Source of the DNA: CAXMNX01 sp964194845
Lineage (GTDB): Bacteria > Pseudomonadota > Alphaproteobacteria > Rhodobacterales > Rhodobacteraceae
Assembly: GCA_964194845.1 (NCBI GenBank)
Contig: CAXMNX010000045.1
Span: 1-20,289, forward strand
Reading direction: 5' to 3'
Length of the DNA: 20,289 nt
Below, piece after piece: positions 1 to 7,608 of the stretch. The notes beneath the pieces are model-generated. The model did not search any database and was not told where the DNA came from. It worked only from the letters and a program-made list of their open reading frames with translations. The stretch's first letter is position 1; each line of letters opens with the position of its first letter. The position numbers were made by a program, and so were the translations under genes.

Positions 1-1
1 G

Positions 2-814
2 ACCGAACATGCGGATAGCCTCGATGGTGTCAGCCTGCAAATGGAAGACGCCACAGACGACATCGCCAAACAGATCGACCAGGTGGCGAACTTCGTTGCC
101 TCGGGTGTTGACGCGATCATCGTGAACATCGTCGACACATCTGCGGGCGCCGCTATTACAGCAGCTGCTGGCGATACGCCGTTGGTTTTCGTAAACCGCG
201 AGCCAGACAACGTGAACGAACTGCCAGCGACGCAGGCCTTCGTGGCATCCAATGAAATCGAATCGGGCACGCTTTCGGCATTCCAGATCTGTAACAATCT
301 GCGGGCAGACGGCAAAGCTGGCGGTGCAACCGGTTACCTTATGAACGGCCAGTTGTCTAACCAGGCCGCTGTTCAGCGTACGAAAGACGTGCGTGACGTC
401 ATCGGTATGGACATGTGTAGCTTCATGACCATCATCGATGAGCAGACAGCAAACTGGTCACGCGACGAAGCGCAGGACCTTATGACCAACTGGATGTCAT
501 CGGGTGAGCCATTCGACTTCGTCCTTGCCAACAACGACGAAATGGCCATTGGCGCAATCCAAGCCATGAAGGCTGCAGGCATTGATATGGCTGACGTTCA
601 GGTTGGTGGCGTTGACGCCAGCCAGGATGCTTTGCTTTCAATGCAGGCAGGCGACTATGACGTAACTGTTTTTCAGGATGCCTTTGGTCAGGGCGCAGGT
701 TCTGTCAACGCGGCACTCGCGCTGGCTGCTGGCGAGACGGTAGACCAAAAAGTCTACATTCCGTTCAAGCTGGTTACACCGGCCAACATGGGCGACTACC
801 TGAGCCAGAACTGA
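2..814 (+). CDS. Sugar ABC transporter substrate-binding protein, 5' end cut off by window
   Basis: This is a periplasmic binding protein of the type 1 (ribose/fructose/inositol) sugar class, which captures a sugar and delivers it to the permease encoded next. The frame is open from base 2, and the residues before the first internal ATG at 41 (HADSLDGVSLQMED) fit the family, so the true start and signal peptide lie outside the window. Visible family signs are the repeated sugar-binding phrasing: VASGVDAIIVNIVD, then PLVFVNREP, then FVLANNDEMAIGAIQAMKAAG and VGGVDASQDAL. The gene ends at a TGA, 83 bases before the permease. The substrate cannot be told from sequence; because the ATPase partner is single-domain, an Frc-like or inositol-like system is more likely than a classical Rbs system. 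Family is certain, substrate is not. Confidence 0.9.
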   Translation, partial: TEHADSLDGVSLQMEDATDDIAKQIDQVANFVASGVDAIIVNIVDTSAGAAITAAAGDTPLVFVNREPDNVNELPATQAFVASNEIESGTLSAFQICNNLRADGKAGGATGYLMNGQLSNQAAVQRTKDVRDVIGMDMCSFMTIIDEQTANWSRDEAQDLMTNWMSSGEPFDFVLANNDEMAIGAIQAMKAAGIDMADVQVGGVDASQDALLSMQAGDYDVTVFQDAFGQGAGSVNAALALAAGETVDQKVYIPFKLVTPANMGDYLSQN

Positions 815-841
815 GTTCGGTTCTTATCTGAATCCGCGGGG

Positions 842-858
842 CGGCGCTACCGGTGCCG
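842..858 (+). other. Possible stem-loop between binding protein and permease genes
   Basis: CGGCGC (842-847) can pair with GTGCCG (853-858), with one G-U pair and a 5-base loop. No T-run follows, so it is not a classical terminator. Stem-loops after binding-protein genes commonly protect the upstream mRNA so that the binding protein is made in excess; that role is inferred here. Confidence 0.35.
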
Positions 859-897
859 TTCCGTACCCTTTCAAGCGCTTAACAGGGGGCGTAATCA

Positions 898-1971
898 ATG
901 TCAGATACCAGCCACGGCACTGGCGGGCTAACCTTCGACAAGACCAAAAGGTCCTGGCCCAATGAAATGAACATCCTCTTTGCGCTGGTCATTATCGTCG
1001 TAATATTTGAGATTTTGGGTCAGATTCTGCCCTACATGAACGATCAGAGTTTCCTCTTTGATACGCGGGGCCGTTTCGACACAATTTTCAACGAAGCGCG
1101 GCTTCAGATTATCATCCTGCAAGTCGCAATCATCGGGATCATCGCGCTTGGTGTCACGCAGATTATCATCACCGCTGGCATCGACCTGAGTTCCGGGCCC
1201 CTTGTCGCCGCGACGGCCATGATCGCGATGAGTTTTGCGCAGACGGAACTTGTAAATGGAAACCCGAACCCCAAGGCGGTCTTCGGCCTCTGGGCCATGG
1301 ACCTACCGGTGATTGTGCCCGTGGTCGTGGGGCTCTCGTTCGGGGCCATGATCGGGGCCATAAACGGAACATTTGTTGCCTATTTCCGCATCCCACCATT
1401 TATCGCGACACTCGGCATGTTCCTGATCTGCCGCGGCATCGCGCTGTGGTGGTCCGAAGGACGGCCGGTTTCCTTTCCAACCGAGGGCTACAAGTTCATC
1501 GGCTCAGGCATGATGCCGGTTGTCTGGTTTTTGTCGCTGGCGGTGCTCTTCCACATAATTCTCCGCTATACTATCTACGGCAAACACACGTATGCGATTG
1601 GCTCGAACGAAGAAGCCGCGCGGATGTCGGGTATCAACGTTAGGCGGCACAAGGTCATGGTCTACATGATCGCATCCATGCTTGCGGCATTCGCGGGTGT
1701 CGTCCTGAGCGCGAAAGCCTCAACGGCACAAGCTGGCATGGGGGAGTTCTACGAGCTTTTCGCCATCGCAATGGCGGTCATCGGCGGCATCAGTTTGACT
1801 GGGGGCCGCGGATCAATCATCGGCACCGTCCTCGGCGCCATGGTGCTAGGTGTTATTCGTTCTGGATTTACTTTCGTCAAACTGGACGGGTCATATCAGC
1901 TGATGGCCATGGGCGGCATCATCATCGCGGCGGTCATCCTAGACCAATACCGACAGCGCAACCGAGCATAA
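898..1971 (+). CDS. Sugar ABC transporter permease (RbsC/FrcC family)
   Basis: Inner-membrane permease of the BPD_transp_2 family that forms the channel for the sugar delivered by the upstream binding protein. The 357-residue length is normal. Hydrophobic segments run through the protein, starting near residue 25 (ILFALVIIVVIFEILGQIL). Family hallmarks are GVTQIIITAGIDLSSGPLVA (about 81-100), INGTFVAYFRIPPFIATLGM, the cytoplasmic loop YAIGSNEEAARMSGINV that contacts the ATPase, and AVIGGISLTGGRGSIIGTVLGA near the end. An AGGGGG ribosome site sits 8 bases before the ATG. The ATPase gene starts 16 bases downstream. The ligand is unknown. Confidence 0.93.
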   Translation: MSDTSHGTGGLTFDKTKRSWPNEMNILFALVIIVVIFEILGQILPYMNDQSFLFDTRGRFDTIFNEARLQIIILQVAIIGIIALGVTQIIITAGIDLSSGPLVAATAMIAMSFAQTELVNGNPNPKAVFGLWAMDLPVIVPVVVGLSFGAMIGAINGTFVAYFRIPPFIATLGMFLICRGIALWWSEGRPVSFPTEGYKFIGSGMMPVVWFLSLAVLFHIILRYTIYGKHTYAIGSNEEAARMSGINVRRHKVMVYMIASMLAAFAGVVLSAKASTAQAGMGEFYELFAIAMAVIGGISLTGGRGSIIGTVLGAMVLGVIRSGFTFVKLDGSYQLMAMGGIIIAAVILDQYRQRNRA

Positions 1972-1987
1972 GCCAGGAGAGTACAAA

Positions 1988-2767
1988 ATGAGCGACGAAG
2001 TTGTTCTGAAAACCCGTGACCTGACTAAGTATTACGGCGGCGTCCATGCGCTGGAAGGCGCCGAGTTCGAGATGAAAAAGGGCGAACATATTGCCATAAT
2101 GGGTGACAACGGTGCTGGCAAATCCACATTCGTACGTCAAATTACTGGCGTGGAACAGCGAACGCGTGGCAATGTCTGGCTGTACGGCGAAGAAGTAAAT
2201 TTCGCTGGCCCGCTAGAAGCACGCGAGGCGGGTATTGAAACCGTGTTTCAGACGCTGGCACTTGCCGACGACCTGGATGTGCCGGACAATCTCTTTCTGG
2301 GCCGTGAAAAAACCTTCGCGGATTGGCTCGGACCTTTCCGCCTTCTCGACTACAAGGGAATGCGCCAGGCGACGTTGGCCGGTCTGGAGAAGACCGGTGT
2401 AAAAATTCCCAACATCCGCAACACGATCCAAAATATGTCCGGTGGTCAACGCCAATGTGTGGCGATTGCACGCACCGCAACTTTCCATTCTCGGCTTACA
2501 ATTATGGACGAGCCGACCGCGGCATTGGGCGTTCAGGAAACTGCCCAGGTTGAAAACATCATCCGCACGCTGAAAGAACAAGGCGAACCGCTGATCCTGG
2601 TCAGCCACAATATGCGCCAGGTCATGGATCTGGTGGACCGGATCATCGTTTTCCGTCGCGGCCGCATCTGCGCGAATCTGAACAAGGAAGATACCGACGG
2701 TCAGGATGTCGTTGCTTATATCACCGGCGCGAAGACGCAGCCCGAGTATGCAGACGCCGCAGCGTAA
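1988..2767 (+). CDS. Sugar ABC transporter ATP-binding protein, single-domain
   Basis: Cytoplasmic ATPase that powers the sugar importer. It has one complete nucleotide-binding domain: Walker A GDNGAGKST (39-47), Q-loop Gln near 88, signature SGGQ (151-154), Walker B LTIMDE (170-175) and switch His in VSHN (His207). At 259 residues it holds one domain, unlike RbsA or XylG, which are fused doublets of about 500 residues; this matches FrcA-type systems. A Cys (158) follows the signature where Ala or Gly is common, probably neutral. The start is supported by an AGGAGAG ribosome site 7 bases upstream. Its TAA stop overlaps the ATG of the next gene by one base (TAATG), implying coupled translation. 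Confidence 0.94.
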   Translation: MSDEVVLKTRDLTKYYGGVHALEGAEFEMKKGEHIAIMGDNGAGKSTFVRQITGVEQRTRGNVWLYGEEVNFAGPLEAREAGIETVFQTLALADDLDVPDNLFLGREKTFADWLGPFRLLDYKGMRQATLAGLEKTGVKIPNIRNTIQNMSGGQRQCVAIARTATFHSRLTIMDEPTAALGVQETAQVENIIRTLKEQGEPLILVSHNMRQVMDLVDRIIVFRRGRICANLNKEDTDGQDVVAYITGAKTQPEYADAAA

Positions 2768-3000
2768 TGGCGCCGACGCCCGACATCGGATTCGCGCGGT
2801 TATTCAATCTGCGGCACCCGTTTTTCAACCCGCCTTGGCGGCGCGTGGCGATGACGATTTTCGTCGGTGTTTGGGCGATAGTTGAATTTGCGACAGCAGA
2901 GCCACTTTGGGGTGTTTTGTTTGGTGCCGTTGCCGTCTGGTGCGCGTGGACGTTCTTTTTCAGCTGGGACGGACCTGTCGAAGACCCGGACAAAAACTGA
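2767..3000 (+). CDS. Small two-helix membrane protein coupled to ABC ATPase
   Basis: A 77-residue protein I cannot name with certainty. It begins MAPTPDIGFARLFNLRHPFF, has a basic patch (WRR, about 24-26), two hydrophobic stretches (about 27-43 and 47-68) and an acidic tail ending EDPDKN. Its ATG overlaps the stop of the ATPase (TAATG), so it is the last cistron of the sugar-transport operon. The clear hydrophobic pattern, the exact coupling and its end just before the terminator all argue that it is a real gene. I have a vague memory of similar short proteins in Rhodobacterales but cannot give a function. A role accessory to the transporter is possible only by position. Confidence 0.7.
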   Translation: MAPTPDIGFARLFNLRHPFFNPPWRRVAMTIFVGVWAIVEFATAEPLWGVLFGAVAVWCAWTFFFSWDGPVEDPDKN

Positions 3001-3001
3001 C

Positions 3002-3034
3002 AAAAAAAACGCCCCGCAACTGACATGCGGAGCG
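3002..3034 (-). terminator. Rho-independent terminator of the aldehyde dehydrogenase transcript
   Basis: Read on the minus strand, CGCTCCGCA pairs with TGCGGGGCG (9 pairs, one G-U) around a 7-base loop, followed at once by eight T residues (3009-3002). This is a textbook intrinsic terminator, placed 26 bases after the stop of the aldehyde dehydrogenase gene. It lies at the convergent junction with the sugar ABC operon. On the plus strand the hairpin has A residues before it and no T-run after it, so it acts mainly on minus-strand transcripts. Confidence 0.85.
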
Positions 3035-3060
3035 CCATGCAACAAAGACTGCGGTGTCAG

Positions 3061-4503
3061 CTAGTCCGCGACGGGCCAGCCACCGATGGCCCGCACCTCG
3101 CAAAACTCTTCCAATCCCCAGACACCACCCTCTCGACCGTTTCCGGATTGCTTCATGCCTCCGAATGGCGACCCCGAGCCACGCGGTTTGCCGTTGATAT
3201 CGACCATGCCGGAACGAAGCTCGCGTGCGACACGGCGTGCGCGCTCAGGATCAGAAGTCTGAATATAATTCGTTAGCCCATATTCAGTGTCATTCGCGAT
3301 GGAAATTGCCTCTTCTTCGCTGTCAAATGGCATCATTGACATGACGGGACCGAAGATCTCTTCGCGCATGATCGCCATATCGTTGGTGCAATCGGCGAAT
3401 ACCGTGGGGCGCACGAAAAAGCCGCGGTTCAAGCCTTCAGGCCGACCCAGACCGCCGGCGACCAGACGCGCGCCTTCGTCGATACCGGCCTGGATCATGC
3501 CCTGAACCTTGTCGAACTGCATTTCCGAGACCAGTGGCCCCATATGCGTGCCTTCTTCCGACGAGGCATTGACCGAAGTTGCCTCGGCCGCCGCTTTGGC
3601 TTCGTCTACAGCGTGTTCGTAATGCGAGCGTTCGACCAGCATCCGTGTTGGCGCGTTGCACGACTGACCGGTGTTGTTGAAGCACCGGACAATGCCCTTT
3701 TTGACGGCATCTTCTGGCGCGTCGGCAAAGACCAGGTTCGCACCTTTGCCGCCCAGTTCAAGGCTGACACGCTTGATCGTATCCGCAGCAGCGATTGTGA
3801 TCGCACGGCCCGCGCGGGTAGAGCCGGTGAAGCTGACCATGTCGACGTCTTTGTGTGCCGAAAGCTGGCTTCCAACACCGGGACCATCGCCGTGCAGCAT
3901 GTTGTAAACACCAGCGGGCACGCCTGCTTCATGCATAATTTCGGACAGAAACGCGGTCGACAGCGGCGATTGCTCGGAAGGTTTCAGCACCATCGTGCAG
4001 CCGGTGGCAATCGCTGGCATGACCTTCAGCGCGGTCTGGTTCATCGGCCAGTTCCAGGGCGTGATCAGCCCGCAGACACCGATGGGTTCGTAGATGATGC
4101 GGGTGTCCGGCGCGTTGGGGCGCAATTCGCGCTCGAACTCGAAGGCTTTAAGCGCGTGGATAAAGGCTTTGATATGCCCGCTGCCGGTGCCCGATTGCTG
4201 GGCCTTCGACATATCAATCGGCGCGCCCATTTCGCGGCTGATGATCGCGGCCAACTCATCCGAACGCCGCAAATATACCTCAAGGATTGCCTCCATAAGC
4301 TCAAGACGCTCGGCCTTGGAAGATTTGCGCCAGCGCGGAAACGCCGCCTTGGCCGCCGCAACGGCGGCGTCGGTGTCGGCCTGCCCGCCCAGCGATATCG
4401 ATGCAAAGGGCTCTTCGGTCGAAGGGTCAATGACCGGAAAATCGCGCCCCGCGATTGGTGCGACCCACTTGCCGTCGATGTAGAAATTACGGGCATCCTG
4501 CAT
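3061..4503 (-). CDS. NAD(P)-dependent aldehyde dehydrogenase
   Basis: Soluble aldehyde dehydrogenase oxidising an aldehyde to the carboxylic acid with NAD or NADP. All key residues are present: Asn151 in TPWNWP, Lys174 in VLKPSE for the cofactor, general base Glu249 in LELGGKG, nucleophile Cys282 in GQSCNAPTR, and Glu382 in EEIFGP. Length (480) is normal. AAGGAG lies 6 bases before the ATG, confirming the start. The gene is downstream of dmdA on the same strand, after 194 bases, so it may have its own promoter. In DMSP demethylation the last step releases acetaldehyde, and this enzyme could oxidise it to acetate; that substrate is inferred from position only. Other aliphatic or aromatic aldehydes are equally allowed by the sequence. 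Confidence 0.92.
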   Translation of the reverse strand: MQDARNFYIDGKWVAPIAGRDFPVIDPSTEEPFASISLGGQADTDAAVAAAKAAFPRWRKSSKAERLELMEAILEVYLRRSDELAAIISREMGAPIDMSKAQQSGTGSGHIKAFIHALKAFEFERELRPNAPDTRIIYEPIGVCGLITPWNWPMNQTALKVMPAIATGCTMVLKPSEQSPLSTAFLSEIMHEAGVPAGVYNMLHGDGPGVGSQLSAHKDVDMVSFTGSTRAGRAITIAAADTIKRVSLELGGKGANLVFADAPEDAVKKGIVRCFNNTGQSCNAPTRMLVERSHYEHAVDEAKAAAEATSVNASSEEGTHMGPLVSEMQFDKVQGMIQAGIDEGARLVAGGLGRPEGLNRGFFVRPTVFADCTNDMAIMREEIFGPVMSMMPFDSEEEAISIANDTEYGLTNYIQTSDPERARRVARELRSGMVDINGKPRGSGSPFGGMKQSGNGREGGVWGLEEFCEVRAIGGWPVAD

Positions 4504-4697
4504 GTGAGGCTCCTTGTGATACGCTGCGGGCCGGTACCTTTATGCGGCACTGCCCTGGGATTGAAAGTTGGCATGTTTCGGTCGGCATATCGGTCAAAAA
4601 TCCCGCGTGCAAGCGCGACTTGGCCGCGGCCTTGCGACCAACTGCGATGTCGTAATTCACTGGTTTCAGCGAGTGCAATCAAGCCGCCCAGCTATGT

Positions 4698-5801
4698 TCA
4701 AGTCCAATAAGCATCCTGAACTATGGCGAGGCGCGATCCGTCTGGCGTTTCAACGTTCAACTCGGTCCCGGCGCCAAAGTGCGTTGTTTCAACCATTCCA
4801 ATTGAAACCATGGTGCCAAAATCGGGCGACCAGGCGGCTGACGTAATTTGCCCGACGCGTTGAGTTCCGGAAAATAGCGACCATGGTTCTGACGGTCCGG
4901 CGATTGCCGGGCCATCTATGGCTATTGGTCGTATCATGCGTTTCGGCCCCTGATCGCGCACGCGCCGAAGCGCATCTTTTCCGATGTAATCCACATCATC
5001 GGATAGGTTGCAAAACTTGCCGAGCCCGCATTCAAAAGGGTTATCGTCCATGGTTACGTCGTTGCCATAGCTTAAAAGTCCGCCTTCGATGCGTTCGATG
5101 AGGTTGGGGCAACCGGCCCGAACGTTCAGGTCCCTGCCCGCCTCGAACAGCGCGTGCCAAAGCGGCATACCGTTTTCGCCGCCTTCGACGTAAATTTCAT
5201 AACCACCTTGCTTTGAGTAGCCGGAACGCGCGACGACGAATGTTGCGCGCCCGAATTGCAGCACTTTGTATCGGAAGAACCGGATGTCACGAACCTGATC
5301 GCCAAACACACGCGCCATAAGCTCGCCCGCCAACGGCCCCTGAACCGCAAGCGGTGACACGTCGGGTTCGCGAACCGATACGTCCAACATTAATCCCTGC
5401 GCGAGGCCCTTGACCCACAAGAGCAGGTCGCTGTCGGCAATGGAAATCCACCAGCGATTGTCATCGCGTTTAACCGCCACGGGGTCGTTCAGCATACCAC
5501 CGGCGGCATCGACGATCGGTGCATAGAAGCACTGGTCTTCCTTCATCCCGCGCAAGTCGCGTGGGGTCATGAATTGCATCAATCGACCAGCATCGGGTCC
5601 AACCAGTTCGACCTGCCGCTCGCATGATACATCCCAAACCTGAACGTGATCTTTCAGGTGCCGGTAGTCGCTTTCGGGGCTCTCGAAAACGATCGGTAAA
5701 AGCATGTGGTTGTAAACGGTGTAGCCCTTGACGCCGGCTGCCTCGACCCCTTGCGTGAACGGGGTTCGGCGAAGCCGTCGGGAAAACGATACCGGCTGCA
5801 T
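4698..5801 (-). CDS. dmdA: Dimethylsulfoniopropionate (DMSP) demethylase DmdA
   Basis: DmdA transfers one methyl group from DMSP to tetrahydrofolate, giving 3-methylmercaptopropionate and 5-methyl-tetrahydrofolate. The 367-residue protein has the GcvT/aminomethyltransferase fold and, as I remember them, closely follows the Roseobacter DmdA sequences: RRLRRTPFTQGVEAAGVKGY (9-28), YNHMLLPIVFE (30-40), GGMLNDPVAVK (101-111), WWISIADSDLLLWVKG (117-132), EPDVSPLAVQGP (145-156), ARSGYSKQGGYEIYVEGG (191-208), IERIEGGLLSYGND (235-248) and AAWSPDF (322-328). Its ATG directly abuts the TGA of the acyl-CoA synthetase gene, so the two are translated from one message. Non-DMSP paralogues exist in this fold, but the central motifs fit true DmdA. 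The usual neighbour acuI is not seen nearby. Confidence 0.85.
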   Translation of the reverse strand: MQPVSFSRRLRRTPFTQGVEAAGVKGYTVYNHMLLPIVFESPESDYRHLKDHVQVWDVSCERQVELVGPDAGRLMQFMTPRDLRGMKEDQCFYAPIVDAAGGMLNDPVAVKRDDNRWWISIADSDLLLWVKGLAQGLMLDVSVREPDVSPLAVQGPLAGELMARVFGDQVRDIRFFRYKVLQFGRATFVVARSGYSKQGGYEIYVEGGENGMPLWHALFEAGRDLNVRAGCPNLIERIEGGLLSYGNDVTMDDNPFECGLGKFCNLSDDVDYIGKDALRRVRDQGPKRMIRPIAIDGPAIAGPSEPWSLFSGTQRVGQITSAAWSPDFGTMVSIGMVETTHFGAGTELNVETPDGSRLAIVQDAYWT

Positions 5802-7421
5802 TCAGTTATCCATCGACTTGGCGCGCTCGCGGAGAACAAATTTTTGAATTTTCCCGGTCGAGGTCTTCGGCAATTCGCCAAAAACACAAGCCTTCGGCGT
5901 CTTGAAACCGGCAAGATGCGCGCGACAAAACCCGATGATATCGTCCGCGCTGGGATTGGAGCCTTCGCGAAGTTCGACAAAAGCACAGGGCACTTCGCCC
6001 CACTTCATATCTGCCTTCGCGACCACGGCCGCCGCTTGCACAGCGGGGTGGCGATAAAGCACGGCTTCAACCTCGACCGACGAGATATTCTCGCCACCCG
6101 AGATGATAACGTCCTTCAGCCGGTCACGGATCTGGATGAAACCATCGGGATGAACGACAGCCCCATCGCCGGACCAGAACCAGCCGTCGCGAAATGCCTC
6201 GTCGGTCGCGGCTTGGTTTTTGTAGTAGCCCTTCATTACGACATTGCCGCGGATTGCAATCTCGCCCTGGGTTTCGCCGTCGCGCGGAACCTCTTGACCC
6301 GTGGCCGCATCCAATACCGTGACCGCTTCCACCATCGGCATCGCAATGCCTTGCCGTGACTGATACATCGCCTGCTTTTCGGGTGGCAGATCGGACCATT
6401 CTTCTTGCCAAAAGCATTGTGAAATATGTCCGTAGGTCTCGGTCAGCCCATAGACATGCGTCACGTCCATACCCATTGCCTTGGTTTTCTCCAGAACCGA
6501 AGGCGGCGGCGGGGCGCCGGCGGTAAAGACGTTGATCGGCGGGTCAAAGGGTGCCTCCCCGGCATCTTCGGCCTCGGCAAGCATCTGAAGTATGATCGGT
6601 GCCGCGCCGAAATGCGTGACGTTGTGATCCCGGATCGCGGCCCGCATCCGTGCCGGTATCGGCGCGCGCGTGAATACCACTGTTGCACCGACGATTGCCA
6701 TAACCCAGGGATGTCCCCAGCCGTTGCAATGAAACATCGGTACCACGGACAGATAGACCGGATAATGCGGCACCGACCATGTCGCCGCAGTTCCAAGCGC
6801 AATCAGGTAGGCACCGCGATGGTGATACACGACGCCCTTTGGGCGGCCCGAAGTGCCGGACGTATAGTTCAGCGCAATCGCCTGCCACTCGTCGTCAACC
6901 GGTGGCAGATCGTCGCCCGGCCCAACCGCAAGATCTTCATAGTTGGTGCCGCCCAGACTATCGCCGCTGTCGGCCAGCGCATCGTCGATTTCAATCACTG
7001 GGATTTCGCGCCCCAAGGGCTCAAAAGCCTGGGCAAGAAGCGGCACAAATTCGCGGTCGACAATGACCAGCTTGGCATCGGCGTGATCAAGGATGTAGGC
7101 GATTGTCTCGGGCTCTAGCCTTGTGTTCACCGCATTCAGAACGCCGCCGGAAAGCGGCACCGCAAAGTGAAGTTCAAACAATTCCGGGATGTTCGGACAA
7201 ATGACCGAAACGGTATCGCCCTTGCCGATGCCGCGCCGCCGCAAGCCGCCAGCGATATTTCGCGCGCGCAACGCAACCTCGGTCCATGTCCGGCGCAGAT
7301 CGCCGTAAATGACCGCCGTTCGGCTTCCGTGCATCGCCTCGGCCCGGTTCAAAAATGAAATTGGGGAAAGCGGAACATAGTTGGCCGCAGTCTGTTCGAA
7401 CGCTTCGAAATGCTTGTCCAT
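5802..7421 (-). CDS. Acyl-CoA synthetase, candidate methylmercaptopropionate-CoA ligase (DmdB role)
   Basis: AMP-forming acyl-CoA synthetase (ANL superfamily): acid + ATP + CoA gives acyl-CoA + AMP + PPi. Motifs in the 539-residue form are the phosphate loop YTSGTSGRPKG (186-196), YGLTETYG (324-331), the hinge IRDRLKDVIISGGENIS (431-447) and the C-terminal catalytic Lys524 in STGKIQKF. The start at 7421 is chosen because GGAGAAG lies just upstream and MDKHFEAFEQTAANYVPLSP matches family N-termini; an in-frame ATG at 7460 would add 13 uncharacteristic residues. The gene abuts dmdA, so the natural reading is the second step of DMSP demethylation. It belongs to the short/medium-chain clade that starts NYVPLSPISFLNRA, while the studied DmdB proteins, as I recall, begin differently. 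Function is therefore an inference from context. Confidence 0.88.
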   Translation of the reverse strand: MDKHFEAFEQTAANYVPLSPISFLNRAEAMHGSRTAVIYGDLRRTWTEVALRARNIAGGLRRRGIGKGDTVSVICPNIPELFELHFAVPLSGGVLNAVNTRLEPETIAYILDHADAKLVIVDREFVPLLAQAFEPLGREIPVIEIDDALADSGDSLGGTNYEDLAVGPGDDLPPVDDEWQAIALNYTSGTSGRPKGVVYHHRGAYLIALGTAATWSVPHYPVYLSVVPMFHCNGWGHPWVMAIVGATVVFTRAPIPARMRAAIRDHNVTHFGAAPIILQMLAEAEDAGEAPFDPPINVFTAGAPPPPSVLEKTKAMGMDVTHVYGLTETYGHISQCFWQEEWSDLPPEKQAMYQSRQGIAMPMVEAVTVLDAATGQEVPRDGETQGEIAIRGNVVMKGYYKNQAATDEAFRDGWFWSGDGAVVHPDGFIQIRDRLKDVIISGGENISSVEVEAVLYRHPAVQAAAVVAKADMKWGEVPCAFVELREGSNPSADDIIGFCRAHLAGFKTPKACVFGELPKTSTGKIQKFVLRERAKSMDN

Positions 7422-7424
7422 TAT

Positions 7425-7431
7425 CTTCTCC
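7425..7431 (-). promoter_or_regulatory. Ribosome binding site deciding the acyl-CoA synthetase start
   Basis: GGAGAAG on the minus strand, 3 bases before the ATG at 7421. It supports that ATG over the in-frame ATG at 7460. Confidence 0.7.
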
Positions 7432-7589
7432 GGCCATTCGCAATTCGCGCGACTTCGCACGTCATTGACGATTTTCCCGTGATCTTAGCGTCGACGCCAA
7501 TAGTCAACTCTCCAGAACCGATGCTGCTTGATCGAAACGCGTCACGTACCGCTAAGGATCGTGTCTGCGTGGCCAGGCGTGCGCCGAAT

Positions 7590-7608
7590 TGTAATGCGCC
7601 GCATTACA
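7590..7608. promoter_or_regulatory. 19-base perfect palindrome upstream of acyl-CoA synthetase-dmdA, candidate operator
   Basis: TGTAATGCG and CGCATTACA are perfect 9-base arms around a single C at 7599. The element lies about 170 bases upstream of the acyl-CoA synthetase start and covers the stop codon of the ureidoglycolate lyase-like gene. A one-base centre cannot form a stable hairpin loop and no T-run follows, so a dimeric repressor or activator site is more likely than a terminator. The binding protein is unknown. Confidence 0.55.

Noticed and set aside
4504..4697. Hairpin and T-run near 4605-4620 as a dmdA terminator
   Set aside because: The stem is only four pairs (CGCG/CGCG) before the T-run; it is too weak to call.
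3544..4710. Plus-strand open frame (388 codons) opposite the aldehyde dehydrogenase
   Set aside because: Antisense to a complete aldehyde dehydrogenase with all catalytic residues; Arg- and Cys-rich product without motifs.
7422..7460. Longer N-terminus for the acyl-CoA synthetase
   Set aside because: The 13 added residues are not family-like, and the GGAGAAG site would fall inside the coding region.
7590..7608. The 19-base palindrome as a terminator of the ureidoglycolate lyase-like gene
   Set aside because: A one-base loop is sterically poor, no T-run follows on the minus strand, and it overlaps the stop codon itself.
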